A DNA stretch of 64,000 bases from Avena insularis (GCA_023614405.1 CM042689.1:330250305-330314304); one strand, 5' to 3'. Shown: positions 20,831-34,795, counted from the stretch's first letter. The notes: generated from the letters alone by a model not told the origin. Numbers and translations are program-made.

Positions 20831-22079
20831 TGATAGATATGAGATTATACACATTTTTGATGGTTTCTCGATGGTTTTCGTTTGAATTTTATGGTTTTCT
20901 AGCTTTACCTAACGCTAATACTTCGGTAGCAAAGAAAACTTGGTTTTTAATGTGTGTTTAAGGTTCTCAACATCAACAGAAGGATTTAACAGCAAAAACA
21001 CAATATTCAGGCGAAAACAAGCAAGTCGCTTTTTGGAAGCAATGGCGGGGCATTCACTACAAGCTTAACGACCAACTATACGGGTCGTCGCCGTATAGTT
21101 GCCATTTCCTTAGTATTATTAAAATGGACAACTTTCGTGAAGAGGCCAGGGTCGAAAACAGAACACACGCCATATCATCTAGAAGGGAGAAAGAAGGGAT
21201 CCAGAGAAGAAGGGGAAGGCGTTCTTCATATCGCTCCACAATCTTCGATATCCTAGCCACCACACCTCCATAAGACATCACTTGTACTTGAGAGAGAGAG
21301 ATCTCCACCTTGCAAGATTAGGGTTTGAGATTGTTCTTCCCATCTTGAATTGTGTTGGATTTATTTCTATTTCTTATTGTGGATCTCCACGATAATATCG
21401 AGAAGAACTCCCTTTATTTAATTATATCGATGATGCTTTCTTCTCTCATGTGTGAGTAAGTTCCCTTGGGCGTGGGATATGTAGGGGATTGGTGAAATGT
21501 GATGTGCCTATATATTTTCCATAAAGTTTGTGGTTAATTCTCATTACTATATTATGTGTGCTTGACTATCTGTGGGATGCTTAATGCCTGTTGTTCAATT
21601 AAGGGTCCAGACAACATGATGCTTTGTTTTACATAGATAGAATCCTGTTTGCTAGGAGACCGACAACCCTCGAGTGACTCGGGGATATCAATAGGAAACT
21701 AGTTTGACTTGAGGATAACGAGAAACCACCAAGCTTATTGCATTAGTCCGATCCAAGGATCTTAATTGCTAAGCAACCTGAAGGATCTTAATCGTCTAGT
21801 GACTCACCATGGTTGTGGTAAACAGGCTAGTAGGATTATTGAAGTTGGGATGAAATCTACCAAGAGGAGTTCCGACTAATTATGGGTTGCTCGCCTACAC
21901 ACATACTAATAAGATTATAATTGTTACACTTATCACTCATTCACTCGGCACATTAACTATCACCATGAACTGAAACTCCCCGCGCCTACTTCGTCATCTG
22001 CAGAAAACAACAAACAAATCGTTCTTTACTTTTATGCTCTTTATTTCTGAAGTTTACATTTTAGTTTTATTTAAGTACT
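20831..22079 (+). repeat. 5' LTR of element H, first part
   Basis: It probably starts with TGATAGATATGAG, where homology to the MULE transposase stops. It continues with a leader containing AGGGTTTGAGATTG and a region (GTGACTCACCATGGTTGTGG ... GACTAATTATGGGTTGCTCG) that parallels the layout of the LTR of element A. It is interrupted at 22079 by insertion G and resumes at 28534. The combined LTR is about 1.43 kb, in the size class of the other Gypsy LTRs here. The left boundary is inferred, since no target duplication can be checked. Confidence 0.65.
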
Positions 22080-25000
22080 TGCGGTGACCCAGCATACCAC
22101 TGCATGATGTAGTACACTATAGTCGTTGACATAACACCAATGAAACACCGTTCACTAGTATTACATCTCTCAGAGTGGTACAACAGAAACACAGCGGGTC
22201 CAAGACATTACTTTAGATTACATATAACACATTACAAAAGATCCAGAGAACTTCCTCGAACAGTTAGGAATATTATATAGAAAGAACCAGAAAGATCCAC
22301 TCGGAGTTTACCTTAAGAGTACTACTTATAAGTCTATATATAAGGCTTGAAAGTGCTACTATAGTACCGTTCTACAGAAGTAGGTTCTAGATTCTAGGAG
22401 TTTTATTTATACTCTACACTTCGGCTTGACTTCCTTAGCTTCCGGTAAGGACTTCGACTCTGTTGATCTCCATCAGATATCTTCAGCTCTTCAAGTACTT
22501 ATTTCCTGGAAATGCTATTGGTTTCTTCGAGATCTAGCAAGGGTTAAGAAGATACGGTTGAGCACGAGCGTACTCAGCAAGTTCACTAAAGAGGAGTGTA
22601 TGATGCACTAGCTACAGCCACATACCATAAGTCGTAGGCAATGCAAGTTTTCGAAAACATTTCTTCAAAGGTTGCTTTTATTCTAAAAAGCTATGTCCGC
22701 CAGCCTTCACGGGTTTACCAGAACTTTCATGGAGTTCCTTTCCTGCCGTGTTCGTAGCTCCTTCCCGGAACAGGGAGTAACAAGTTACAGTTCTTACACT
22801 CTGCAGAGGTGCGCCACTTTACCCATGAGAGATCTTAAGCTTTGTTGCACGGTTGGGAGTATGTCCCCGTTCAAACTTCTTGGTTTGAGGCCCAACCTAA
22901 GATCCAAGCCAATCACTGTCCTTCTCCGTAACCCCGCATACAACGCAATTGTTGTATGTCCACAATCAAGGTAGAATTTTCCCCGTATAAAACGGCTATA
23001 CCTTAGTTGGATACACACAACAACCATTAACACTAGAAATCTGTCTTTTGTAAGCCTAGATCCACGGTAGACCCCCGTATAAAACAGCTATACCCACGAT
23101 CTGCAACTTACAAAGGCCCAGAACAGTGTCCGATGCATGCGAGAGGGAGCCGATCCAGCTGACTTCTCCGTACCATTCCAAATCTCATGGTTAACGCGTA
23201 ATATACGGCGCAAGAATCACTGGTGATATTGGTTGTTAAGTCCTAGATAATATGTTCCTTTACCACCGGAACTTTCATATTAGGTTATTACCTCGTGGTA
23301 AATAACCTATAATCATATTATTATGAAAATAGTGTTTTCTGACCTTTTTCAAATGCAGGTGATGACAACACTGGATTTGCAAAATACTTTATAAAAAATA
23401 ATCAAAGGACATGAGAAAGTGTGAACTTTCCTTTTGTGATTGCAAGATTATGCACTCACGGTCTTCGAGACAATAGAAGATCCAATATCTGAAATCAGCA
23501 TCCTTGGTCCGGTAAGGACTAATGTTTAAAGAAGCAAGATGCCATTATGCATATATAATGCTATGCAATTTTATAATTCCCAAAGTGAAACCCTCAACAT
23601 TATAAATGAGTTGATCTAAGGTATCTTCTTTAAGATTGGTTTTATTTTTAAGTTTATTTCATAAGTAATGGCATTAATAAGGAACTTAAGTGTTAACAAT
23701 CTAATTATACAAGTAAGGATAAAGTAATGTGATTATGATTAGTTGTTATCTGGTGACTAGGATAAAATTCCTTGGGTTGAGTTGTTAAGAGTTGAAGGAA
23801 CTATTATAGACTTGTTGTTTGAAGTGGCAAAAAGAATAACATTTGAAGAAACTAGTGTTTAGTTAAGGTTAATCGGTCTTGAGGGTTATTAGGTTTTATA
23901 TTAGGGTTTGAGATGGTTATGAATGATGTTGAGTTATCATATTTTACTTGATGTTACAAGTGACCAAACTTAACTTTAAAAACATGAATAAACTTCAAAT
24001 GAGATGTTTATGATTGTTTAGACCAAAGTTAACTATAAACATAGAAGTGAATTTTAAGATATAGTGAGTTTTAGAATATCATCTAGTTGTAGGGTTTTGA
24101 CAAATATGATTAAGGATGATCCCTTTTAATTTAAGTGAAAGATGAATTTAATAACATGCAGCTTATTAATGGGAGCATAATTAGATGATCTTATAAATTT
24201 ATTAGAGTTTAGAGTTATTTTAAGAGTGGCTAAGAGATGAAGATTATTCACCATCTTATACATGAGTGATATATAATATTTATTTAAAATGAGTTTAATT
24301 TGAATTAATGATTTAAAATATTTAAAGGATAATAGTTATATTTAAGCTTTATTATGATTATGGATTTAGACTTAGTAATTAAACTTTAAAGGATTTAGTG
24401 TTTTATAAGAAAATGTGATTATTTCTTACTTAAGAAATAATTTTAAGAATTAACAAAGTGGTTATTTCATTTTAGTAAAATAAGTAATGAATTTTATTTA
24501 TCTTAGGTTATGAAAATGTTTTTGAATAATATACATAGTATTTTTCTAGTGAAATATACTTATTAAAGATCTTAAAAATGAATTTTATTTATTTTTAAGT
24601 ATTATATTACTTTTATAAAATTCATCAAAGAATTAAGTGTCTTTAAATATTTGCTTTATGTTTTATTTGTAAAACTCTAAGTTAGTATTTTATAAAATAG
24701 TAGAGTTATTTTGATACACAAAAATGATTTTTATTCATTTTTTTTAGGATTTTCCTTGTTTTATGAAATTTCACTAAGGATTTAATGACGTTAATATTTA
24801 TTTGTATTTTATTTAACTTAAATAAGTAAGATTATATTTTTATTAGGTAGAGATTATTTTTGTGAATACTTTGATGTATCATCTATAATTTTTAAGATTT
24901 TATATGCTTTTGTTTTGTTTGGAAATACTTTTATAGATTTATTAAATTGAAAAGAAGATGGTTTGATAATGGATAATTAATTGGGTGGTGGCCTAATTGG

Positions 25001-28000
25001 TGAAAAATGGATTTGGTCCAACTAAACCGAATTGGTTTGGCCCATTAGGTTGGCCCAGTTTGGGGTTGGGTCCAACCATCTCACCCCTGGCCCTTCTCTC
25101 TTCCTCCACGCACCTAGGGCACTCCACACACACACGCGACCCAATCCCCACTCTCCTCTCGCTTTCTCACTGCACACCGCACACGCCGCCCAAGATGACC
25201 AACACCGCCAAATCCGTGCCGCCACATCGCTGTAGTGTCTTTGGCGCCAGCTAACCGCCTCCTCTTCCTTCATCCTGGTCGATTTGGTTCAAGCGTGGCC
25301 TCGCACACATCTGGCCGAACCCTAATTCTGCCCTGGTACGGCAGTTGTCGACCCTAGCGGTGCTGTTGTTTGGCTACGACACTCGTCGCGCTGCAAATGT
25401 TGCTAGGACGGCTCAGCGCGGTGCAGGCGCCTCGGTTCCCATCGTGCTGCCGTGCTGCTACATTCGTGGCCTCTGCCTCCTCTTCGACGAACTAGGACTC
25501 ACCCTAGGTAGGTTGCTCCTTCTACCCTCTCTATATCTGGTACTGTTACCCTTACTACTAAAGATTCTAGATCCCTAGTATCATCTGCTGAAGATTTATG
25601 TGATGTCACCCCCCTTATCCTTGATATGTAAGATCCTTTAGAGTGTGTCAATGATGATTCACTATTGTCAAATGCTTGTGTTTAGATTTCTGGTATTGCT
25701 TATGAGACAGAGATCATGTGATAATCAAAGGGTCCTCTTTGAATGCTCTCTTCTAACTAGTAGATAAACCAAGCATGTATAATTGTGCCTGGGCTATCAC
25801 TCTTATGCTCAGCTGTGTGAGAAATATGAATAGTTGGATAATACTCTAACTTCCTGTTATTTTGGGCATTGAGTACTATGTGTTTAATTCCTGAATTTGC
25901 AGTTATGTTCTATACTGACCACCTAGTTCAGTATAGGTTGAGGTTGATCATGCTCTGTCCTATATTGACAGTTAGCATTCTTCTAAACTGATTCCTGGGT
26001 AGAATGCTTAAGAAAATGATGTGTTCTATACTGGTTATTGTTTATGGATGAAATGGTATATCATCTATGGCTGGTCCATATGGCAGTGATTCTTTTAGAG
26101 TGATTCCTAATGTTTATACTTAGGAAAATGATTTGAAAATCACATTTGTTTGAAATGAATGTGGTCTATCAAGTAAATAATGGCTTCTGCTATTTTTGTG
26201 TTGTTACTGTGGTGCCTTATAATATGAGTGTGCATAGTAATAATCAGATAGCATGATATGTTGTGATAAAATGCTACTATGATGTAACCTGAGTGGTAAC
26301 ATAGGGAAATAGTCTTATAGCTAGTGATGCAAAAGTCTGAAGCTATAGTTTTTTTAAATTGGCTGGCTATACTGAATGGAACCTCTCTTCCTATGATTTA
26401 TTTGCTAGATCAGATGATCCACTAAATAGCTGACCCATCTGATGTACTACATACATAGGAATGTATGCAGATGTGTAAAGTGACCCCTACTAATCTCCTA
26501 GACTAGATCTGGAGGATGATTAGTTGGATTAGGTTGCTTGTACACTCTTGTACCATTTCCTTGTGTGTACTACTATCTTGTGAGCCAAGTTAAATAAAGT
26601 CAGATACTTTATTTGCTTCATAAATCTGCCCATGATGCACTAGGCTGAGGCAAAAATAAGAACATATTCTGAAGTTTGTCTACCAAACTCTCTATGATGA
26701 CTCAACATAGCATTACTATGTGGATCCGAGAAAAATCTCTCCTCACAACCCAAATTTGTGAAGGATGTGGTTCCTAGTTGTCTGATTTCTGGACATGATC
26801 TATTTGTTGGCTTTGATTGCTTGACTAGCTAAAAAGAAACTCATGTGTGGCTGCCAATGATGCATGGTCTGAGGCTTGATTATGTTTGTATATAAGAATA
26901 GATGCTTGAATGGTTTTCAATAACTCTATGATGATTTTGGCAAAGCACTTCTTTGCAATACTGAGAGTATCACTCTAACCACTCCTCCTAGATGAAACTC
27001 TAGTTGAAGGAAATTTGAAATTGGATGAGTTTGTATCACAGCTGTATTTCTACTTGAGCCTGATGATGCAGTTTAATAAGAACAGGTGCTATAGTATGAG
27101 TTTGGTGGTTAACCTGTAATTTGTTGAGTTGTTGCAGCTGCTGGCTGGTGTTGATCTTGATCAACCACTATTGGTTTGGTATATCCTTTACTTCCTTTTC
27201 TGAGGTATCTACTGCTGCTACTCTCCTTGTCACCTAGGCTTCCTCCTTGTGCTCCTGACTTGACCTATTGAATTTGCTACTGATTTTCCTTCTGCTGGTG
27301 CTCCTGGATCTGTCTTCCCCTTATTCTAGCTCCTGGATGGATCCTGGGAGCAACTAGAGCTAGAGAGGTGGTAGTATGGAGCTCTGGTGTTAGTGTTGTG
27401 CTGATGTGTTGTGGAGTGTGGGCATGTACTGGTTAGCTACGGTTGCTTCCTTCTTATCTGATTTCCTGGGTTGCCGTGGTGATGAAAACACTCAACTGCA
27501 TGTGGTTATAGTGCTGCTTGTGAGTGTGCCTGGTATGGTCTTGGAACCCTCCCTTGTCCAGGTTCCATCTGTGAGATCTTTTGCTATGGATATGCTCGGC
27601 TGGTTTGGTATTATCCGAGGTTGAGCTAAATTTTTGGATGTTGCCAAGTGGATTCTTAGATAGCCAATGATGGTGTCCTGAGGCAAAAATACTAATATGG
27701 ACAGATGCTACTTATTTGGTGAAACTTGCCGCTTCTAAAATTCAGCTCAATGATGAATTGAACATATAATTTCTATGTCAAACCTGAGAGCAAAACACTA
27801 ACCAACTAATCATTCTTTTATTTTATTTTATTTTTGTTTTCTTTCCATTTTTGTTGTGTTTGCAGGAAATGAAAAGAAGAAAGAAAATGCCAGATGATGA
27901 AGGGATAGGAGAACAACAACTTAGGAATTTCTTAATATCAAATATTGCAATTTATATTCTGTTTGAATATTGTAAAAACATTGTACTGTTGTATTTTATT

Positions 28001-28533
28001 CAATAAAGTTTACTTATTTCATTTTTTATTTTACAATCCTTTTGTAAAGACAATGTCATATTTATTTTGTTGTAATTAAGAATTCTTTCATTTATTTTAA
28101 TAATTTAATTCGTTTTTCTACTTATTTGTTTCCTGATACTTTACTTTTATTTATCTATTGTAAAAGATCAATGTAATAATATATGTATATATATTAATAA
28201 TGAATTAATTTTATATCAATTCTGTAATCATTTCATTTCAATTTATTAAATATTTCCAATTTTCATTTGTGAATTTTTATAAATTCATTTGAATTTCATA
28301 TTTGAAATTCAAATACATGTTTGAACAAATTTTCCCCGAAACAAAGAATTCTACATAGGTCATGTCGAAATCTATCGCACTTGCTCCGAAGTTTCCTTCA
28401 GTACAAGAGAGATCCCGATCCCTCTATAGCTCTTTTAGTTTTGCGCGAAAATTCCCCGGATTTTCTTATGCATGAATGCAATGCACACACATGTGTTCTC
28501 TCTATTTACATGTGCTAATCCTGGGATGTTACA
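22080..28533 (+). mobile_element. Insertion G, 6.45-kb non-coding long-LTR (LARD-like) element
   Basis: Starts TGCGGTGACC and ends GGGATGTTACA. It is flanked by a perfect GTACT duplication at 22075-22079 and 28534-28538. It interrupts the LTR of H, whose sequence resumes on the other side. There is no coding domain in any frame. It has a CACTCTGCAGAGGTGC motif (about 22797), shared with element F just before its LTR; a very AT-rich part (23350-24970); a GC-rich leader-like part (25060-25530); and an acceptor-like TTTGTTGTGTTTGCAG at about 27852-27867. The end GGGATGTTACA is typical of Gypsy LTR ends that precede a TGGTATCAGAGC primer site, which is absent here. It is either a solo LTR or a 5'-deleted copy. 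The orientation is inferred. Confidence 0.6.
28287..28314. repeat. 11-bp stem inverted repeat in insertion G
   Basis: ATTTGAATTTC and GAAATTCAAAT are exact reverse complements separated by 6 bases, about 220 bp before the end of G. It could fold in RNA or act as a bidirectional protein site. Confidence 0.7.
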
Positions 28534-28720
28534 GTACTTCCTTTTAAATCCACATTCTACTCTTATTCCCAAGACTTGCAGTACATTCACTCGAAGACCT
28601 GTGACAACTTCGGGTGTGACAGAGACTTCACCAATAAACATTTACCTTTTGGGCTCCCTGTGGGATCAATATCTGAACTTCGAAACTAGCTACAAATGAT
28701 CTGTGCACTTGCAGTCATCA
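28534..28720 (+). repeat. 5' LTR of element H, last part
   Basis: Resumes after the GTACT duplication and ends GCAGTCATCA at 28720. It is followed after 10 bases by the primer-binding site of H, which fixes the LTR end. Confidence 0.7.
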
Positions 28721-28730
28721 ACCTATTTTC

Positions 28731-28748
28731 TGGCGCTGTTACCAGGGA
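28731..28748 (+). promoter_or_regulatory. Primer-binding site of element H
   Basis: TGGCGCTGTTACCAGGGA, the same site class as in elements A, B and D, just inside the H LTR. Confidence 0.75.
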
Positions 28749-28800
28749 GCTAAGCGCTAAGTGTTTTGTCTCTTAATATTTCAGGTGTTACTATTACAAG

Positions 28801-29018
28801 ATGGTCTCCCTAGGAGACAAAGGGTCTACATGCTCTGGTAGAGCTTATCTACTAGATTATCTTGATCGCGTACCTACTCAAAGGCGCGAGGAAATTATTG
28901 AAAACTTTTGAGATCGAGTAGAGTTGAAGTTGACAATCTAAGCGACTTCATGGAAATCATGTCCATTCATAGCACAACCCCCAAGAAACCTGAGAATACT
29001 CTCAGAGAATACAGTGCT
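28801..29018 (+). pseudogene. gag N-terminus of element H, truncated
   Basis: Begins MVSLGDKGSTCSGRAYLLDY at 28801 and meets a TGA at 28909-28911. The sequence then stays H-like until it is cut by element D at 29019. GTGCT at 29014-29018 should be the left target duplication of D, but its partner was lost. Only the start of gag remains and nothing further of H is visible. Confidence 0.5.
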
Positions 29019-30404
29019 TGATGACCCACAAGTATAGGGGATCGCAACAGTCTTCGAGGATAGTATAACCCAATTTATTGATTCGACACAAGGGGAGCCA
29101 AAGAATACTTATAAGCCTTAACAACTTAGTTGTCAATTCAGATGCACCTGGAAATATTCTTGCTCAAAGTAGTTTATCAATAGTAACAGTTTTGTAGTAG
29201 CAATAGCAAATTAACAACAGTAGTAAAATAAAGGCAGTAGTAACAATAGTAGCAAACAGCAGGATTTGAGTGCGGTAGGCATATGGATGGATGGACGGGC
29301 GTTGCATGGACGGGACTATTCATGTACTATCAATATCTAGGGCATTTGAAGATAAATAATATAAAGCATCAAAGTACTAAACAATCATAGACATGTGTTC
29401 CGTATATAGTCATACATGCTCGTAATGAGAACTTGCACAACATCTTTTGTCCTTCCAGCCCGTTGCAGCGGGGCCTCAAGGGAATCTACTGGCAATAAAG
29501 ATACTCCTTTTAATAGAGTACTGGAGCAAAGCATTAACACTCTGTGAACACATGTGATCCTCATATCACAGCCATCCCCTCCGGTTATCCCAATTTATGT
29601 CACTTCGGGGCCTCGGGTTCCGGACAATGATATGTGTAAACAACTTGCAGATAAGATCACAAACAATACTATCATCATGAATCAATAACAAGTTCAGATC
29701 TGAGATCTTGGAACTCGGGCCCTAGTGACAAGCATTAAGCACAACAAGTTGCAACAATGTCAAAAAGCACTAGCAAAGATACTATGCACCATGCCCTAAC
29801 AATCTTATTCGACTACATGATAAATCTCATCCAATCCCTACCATCCCCATAGCCTACAGCGGGGGATTACTCACTCATGGATGGGGGAAACATGGATGGT
29901 TGATGGAGAGGCGTCGGTGATAATGATGACGATGATCTCCTCCAATTCCCCGTCCCGGTGGGGTGCTAGAACGGAGTTTCTGGTTCTCAATCGCAGTTTC
30001 TGGGGGTGGCGCCGCAACGGAACTCTATCTGGAAAAACGTCAAACCCCCCTCTGTTTTTAGGTCAGAGAGCTTATGTAGGCGAAGGGGGAGACCGAGGGG
30101 GTGCTCGAGGTGGACACACCACCCCCAGGCGTAGCCTGGCCTGGCCCGCGCAGCCAGGGGTGTGGGCCCCTCGTGGCCCTTCTCCGTCCCATCTTCTAGC
30201 TCTGTGAGTCTTCTGGTAAGATAGGAGTTTTGCGATATTTTCCGGGATTTTTCCTGAAAGTTGATTTCCTGGACAAAAACTAGACACCGAAGAAATTCTG
30301 CTGAAAACAACGTCAGTCCGTGTTAGTTGTATACAAATCACACAAATTAGAGGAGAAACAATAGCAAAAGTGTTCGGGAAAGTACATACGTTTTGGACGT
30401 ATCA
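29019..30404 (-). repeat. 3' LTR of element D
   Basis: 1386 bp. Read on the minus strand it starts TGATACGTCCAAAACG and ends GGGTCATCA, and the polypurine tract (30405-30418) abuts it. Confidence 0.9.
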
Positions 30405-30418
30405 ACTCCCCCAAGCTT
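30405..30418 (-). promoter_or_regulatory. Polypurine tract of element D
   Basis: The minus strand reads AAGCTTGGGGGAGT directly before the LTR, identical to the tract of element A. Confidence 0.75.
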
Positions 30419-32685
30419 AGCTTATTGCTTGTCCTCAAGCAATTCATTTGAAAACTGAGTGCGATAAAAGAAACTTTCACGAACACATTTGCTTCATGTA
30501 ATGTAATTATTCTCAGCATATGATCAATACTTAGACAATTCATAATAAGGAGTATGCAACTAAGTTTACTCAATAGTCATGCAAACTATGCAGAGATTCC
30601 AACACAATAATAGTAAGCATCATGAAACATAAGCATAAGCAACATTGTAATGCACATAAAAAGGTATGATAAAGTGGTATGTTGCTTGCCTTTGATTGTG
30701 GAGCAAACAATAAATGCCAAGGCACATCTGAAGTTCAAGTGAAGACTAGAAGTAAAGATATCAATGATACAAGCATCAAAGTTATGTCATAATTAACCAA
30801 GTTTTGAGACAAGCACATTACACTAAGAATGACAACTATGCTCTCAAGAAGGTGCTCATAGAATAAGTGGTGACTCAACAAAGAAGTGAAAAGGTTTTGA
30901 AAAGTTTGAATGGCTTCCAAATGCTAAAAGTATGGTACTCATTAGCTTTGAGCTCTCATTGTCCCTATCATAAGCATCTTTAGATGGTTAAGTTTAAAGT
31001 GAGGTTCAATATGAGTTATATGCTTGACAGATCATAAACTGAAAATCTCATGTCCCTTGAGTACGAGGGCCGTTCCTCATGCTACTCAACTTTAGTTACT
31101 GGTAAGTTCTTGTCATTGTAAATAAATGTGTATCATAGAGAACCGCCAACGGGGTACCCCTTGCCCCATGATACAGGAGCTATCCCATATCAAAATGACA
31201 AGGCAACAGACAATGAGCATCTCAGCAATCCTTTATTTACCATGGGAATGGTGCATATATTTTTTTCTCTTCTCTTTTTTTCTATATATTTTTTCTCCGA
31301 GGATGCTTCATAGATTGCTCACTATGGTTATGCTGCAAGTTTCCACCATGATTAGGGATGGCTTAGGCTAGCGGCCCAGGCTTTTCTGTAACACATATAC
31401 ATAACTCCATGGACTTACAAGCTCCCCTTTTATTTCACACCGCCGACATCCGCAAACAAAAGAGCATGATATCATCTGGATAATATTTACAGGTGTTGAA
31501 AGCATTCCCTGTGACAACACGGTTCTGCTAACTCCCAGCCTATAATTTGCAAGCATATAACTTTCATGGGAATTCACAATGGTTCAAGTTTATTAAGTGC
31601 AAGAAAATAAAGCGTGCCATCAAGTTCATGAGAGCTTTACTAATTAACTTTCTCATAACAAGCAAACATTTTATTTGGAAGAAAACAAGGCATAATAAAT
31701 ATGCACGGAATAGCAATGATGCTAGTAGGTAGATATGGTGGACACTTTTTGAAAATTTTGGTTTTGGGGAGTTGGAAGCACGAGTAGAGCTCATAATCAG
31801 TGCAAGTGAAGGCTAGCAATAGGAAGGGAGTGACAAACAAGAGAGCAATAACTGTCATAATCATGCTTGCAACAAAACAAAATTAATTATGGCATAAAAG
31901 TGATATAATAACTCTGAGGCAAAATAAATCATCGAGGCTTAACTAACTTTTGTTTAGTCATATGCATGTGTGAGCATGTGCCAAGTCGATTCAAATGAAA
32001 CATTCAGAGGAGGATACCACAATGTTATACCAAGTTATGAATAGAACAATGCAAGCAAACATTCATGTGACATGCTACAAACTATTAGCAAGCTGGAGCT
32101 AATCATAAGAGAGAAAGAACTACTAAGCATCCATTAAATAACATACACCTTACATGAACAAACTAAGCATGCCCACAATGATGAGTATATGTACAAAAAT
32201 GAAGACAAATAGAGTTCATTACTAGCCTCTTACCACGCCTCGAGTTGTCATAAATCATCATTATTGCCTTTCACTTATGTGGCTTGAATAATAACATGAA
32301 ACAAACTCCAAAGGAGTCACTGAGGACCGCTGAACCCTGCAATAAACTTTATAAAACCAGAAAAGAAAAACAAATATTTTTGGGTTTTCGATTTTTTTAA
32401 AGCAAGCACTCAAAGAAAAAGCAAACAAAGCAAAATCTTTTTGTATTTTTCTTATATCAAACCAAAGCTAAAAGAAGGAAAAGCAAACCGAATCTAAAAG
32501 GCAAAGAAACAAACAAAGAGAAACAACAAAAATATTTTTGGTATTTTCGTGTTTTGGAAAGCAAAAACAAAAACTAAAAAGAAAGCGAAACATGGATATA
32601 CAAAGCACCGACGGAACATGATATGTAGATGAGTGTGATGTTGGTATACGTCCCACCAATCTTAGTCTTTTGGCCTAAGTGGAGA
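30419..32685 (-). other. Noncoding 3' internal region of element D
   Basis: No ORF is credible here. It contains the block shared with A, B and E (anchor 31341-31380, GGCTTAGGCTAGCGGCCCAGG) and A-rich stretches (32350-32590). Confidence 0.7.
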
Positions 32686-33219
32686 TCAATCCCAGCCTGG
32701 CCAAGAAGGAGTGCCTCCATAGTGTGATGAAGAGGCCCATTCGTCCTGGTACGTGCTCGAGGAAGCCCCTGTATAGTGCGCATAATAGTCATAAGAGGGC
32801 GCATCCCTTGGGTAGTGCCCGTGGAAACCAAGCACGCGGAGCTGATAATACATCTCCTCCTTGGAGCATGACCAAGGTCTCCTACAAAAACTGAACAAAT
32901 TATACTATGGCAAAGGAATTTTCCTCTCATCCCCGTCAGTAAACATCATCCTGTAAACTAAACTCTCAAGGCTAGAGCCACTAGTAACAAAGTGATGCAC
33001 TTTCATGGCAGCTAGATCAAGCCTCTGAGGTGCCAGTACTATATCATTTGGATCAACATAAAGGTCTAAGGTAGCAACTACACGTGCAACAATAATACCC
33101 CCATAAATGGGTCCTCTAGCAGCTAGGCGGCGAGCAATGAGAGAACCAATATTATACCTGGTTTCATTGTTAAGTGCAGCAGCTAGAAAAGCCAAATGAT
33201 AGTTGAAAATATTGCTAGT
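32686..33219 (-). pseudogene. ORF2 of element D, C-terminal part
   Basis: The minus strand reads FLAAALNNETRYNIGSLIAR, ARGPIYGGIIVARVVATLDL and LDLAAMKVHHFVTSGSSLES. A frame change near 32900 leads into FCRRPWSCSKEEMYYQLRVL. The N-terminal part of the same ORF lies at 51542-52115 on the far side of element B and joins exactly at the GTTCT target site. This protein type recurs as a second ORF in non-autonomous wheat-type Gypsy elements; it recalls the large uncharacterised ORFs of Athila-like elements. I know no function for it. Confidence 0.65.
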
Positions 33220-33224
33220 GTTCT

Positions 33225-34795
33225 TGGTGACTCCTTGATGGCGCCAAAGAACTTGGCGGTGGTGGAGCACTTCGTTGGAAACCCCAAGAGCAAGGTGTGA
33301 TGAGCACAGCGGCAAGTCTTCCCTCAGTAGAGACCGAGGTTATCGAACCAGAAGGAGGAAGGAAACGTCACACAGGTGTTGCAAGCAACATGGAGATCTG
33401 CGCAACATAAACTCAAGACTTTGCCCCAACGAATCAGTGAGGTTGTCAAGCTCACCGGTTTGCTGTAACAAAGGATTAAACGTATGGTGTGGAAGGTAAT
33501 GGTTTGCAGCAAGTAAACAAGTAACTATGGAAGATGTATCAATGGTAAAGATTGGACCGAGGTCCATAGTTCACTAGAGATGCTCTCCTTATATAAACAA
33601 CATGGCATGAAGGGTAAACAAATTACAGCGAGGCAATTGACAGGAACTGAGCAAGGCATAACAATGCAATTACTAGTAAGAAAGATCCTATGAGGTTGAT
33701 TGGGCAATACAACAATATACATATACCGCCATCCAACTACATCTATGACTAGAAGTCCACCTTCAGGTTATCATCTGAACCCCCTCCAGTATTAAGTTGC
33801 AAGCAACATACAACTGCTTTAAGCAAAGTGTGTAAGGTAAACAGTCCACATGTTCCATGAACAAGAGACTATTGTTTTCTCCCTAGTAGCAACAACACAT
33901 CTACAACCAAAGAGATTTATGTCACTTCCCTTGGAAACTAGAGGCATGAACCCACTATCGAGCATAAATAGCCCCTCTTGGAGTCACTAGCAACTACTTG
34001 GCCAAGATAGCTACTAACAACGGAGAGCATGCAAGATCACAAACAACACAGACATGATAGAATCATAAAGACAAAACCATTAATCAATCTGACATAGTAA
34101 TCTCAATATCCATCGGATCCCCGCAAACACAACATGCATGATTACAATTAGATTAGATCTTGATCATGAATGGAGCTCAGAAGATCTATGCATGAAAGCA
34201 CAAAGGAGGAGATACAACCATCTAGCTACTACATGGACCCATAGTCCATGGTGGAACTACTCACGCATCATACCGGAGAGGAGGCCTCCGGGATGATCTC
34301 CCCTCTGGCAGGGTGCCGAGAAGAACTTCAGATCCCCCCGATCTAGGGACGATGGTGGTGGCGGCTACAAACGGTTTCGTGGATTTCTGATCGGTACTCA
34401 GGGTTTCTGCATCGGGGGCTTCTTATAGGCGAAGGGGGAGACCGAGGAGGAGGCCAGGGCCACCAAACCCTAGCCAGGCGCAGGGTGGGGCCCACCCGTG
34501 CCTAGGGTGGGTCTGGCCCGCCGGCTGGCCTTCCGGGCTCTACTCTGTACTTCTTGTTCCCCACGGAAAGTAATTGAATTTTCCCTTTGTCCTGTCCAAT
34601 TCCGAGAATATTTCTTTACTAACTTTTTTGAAACCAAAAATAGCAGAAAACAGGCATCTGACACTATTGCAACTTGTTAATAGGTTATTACCAGAAAACA
34701 TGTAAAAAGAACCTCAAAGTATGGACAAGTAAAGCAAAGTAGATACTAAACAAGCACGGAGCATCAAACATTATAGATACGTTTCCAACGTATCA
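33225..34795 (-). repeat. 3' LTR of element B
   Basis: 1571 bp. On the minus strand it runs from TGATACGTTGGAAACG to GGAGTCACCA. It matches 49981-51536 and, with its end missing, 55704-57231. Confidence 0.93.

Noticed and set aside
25022..25578. ORFs in the GC-rich part of insertion G
   Set aside because: Leader-like composition, no domain, contradictory frames on both strands.
29140..29270. Spaced short repeats (GTAGTA/AGTAGCAA) in the LTR of D considered as CRISPR-like
   Set aside because: Irregular spacing, no spacers of constant length, and they lie inside a plant LTR present in two copies.
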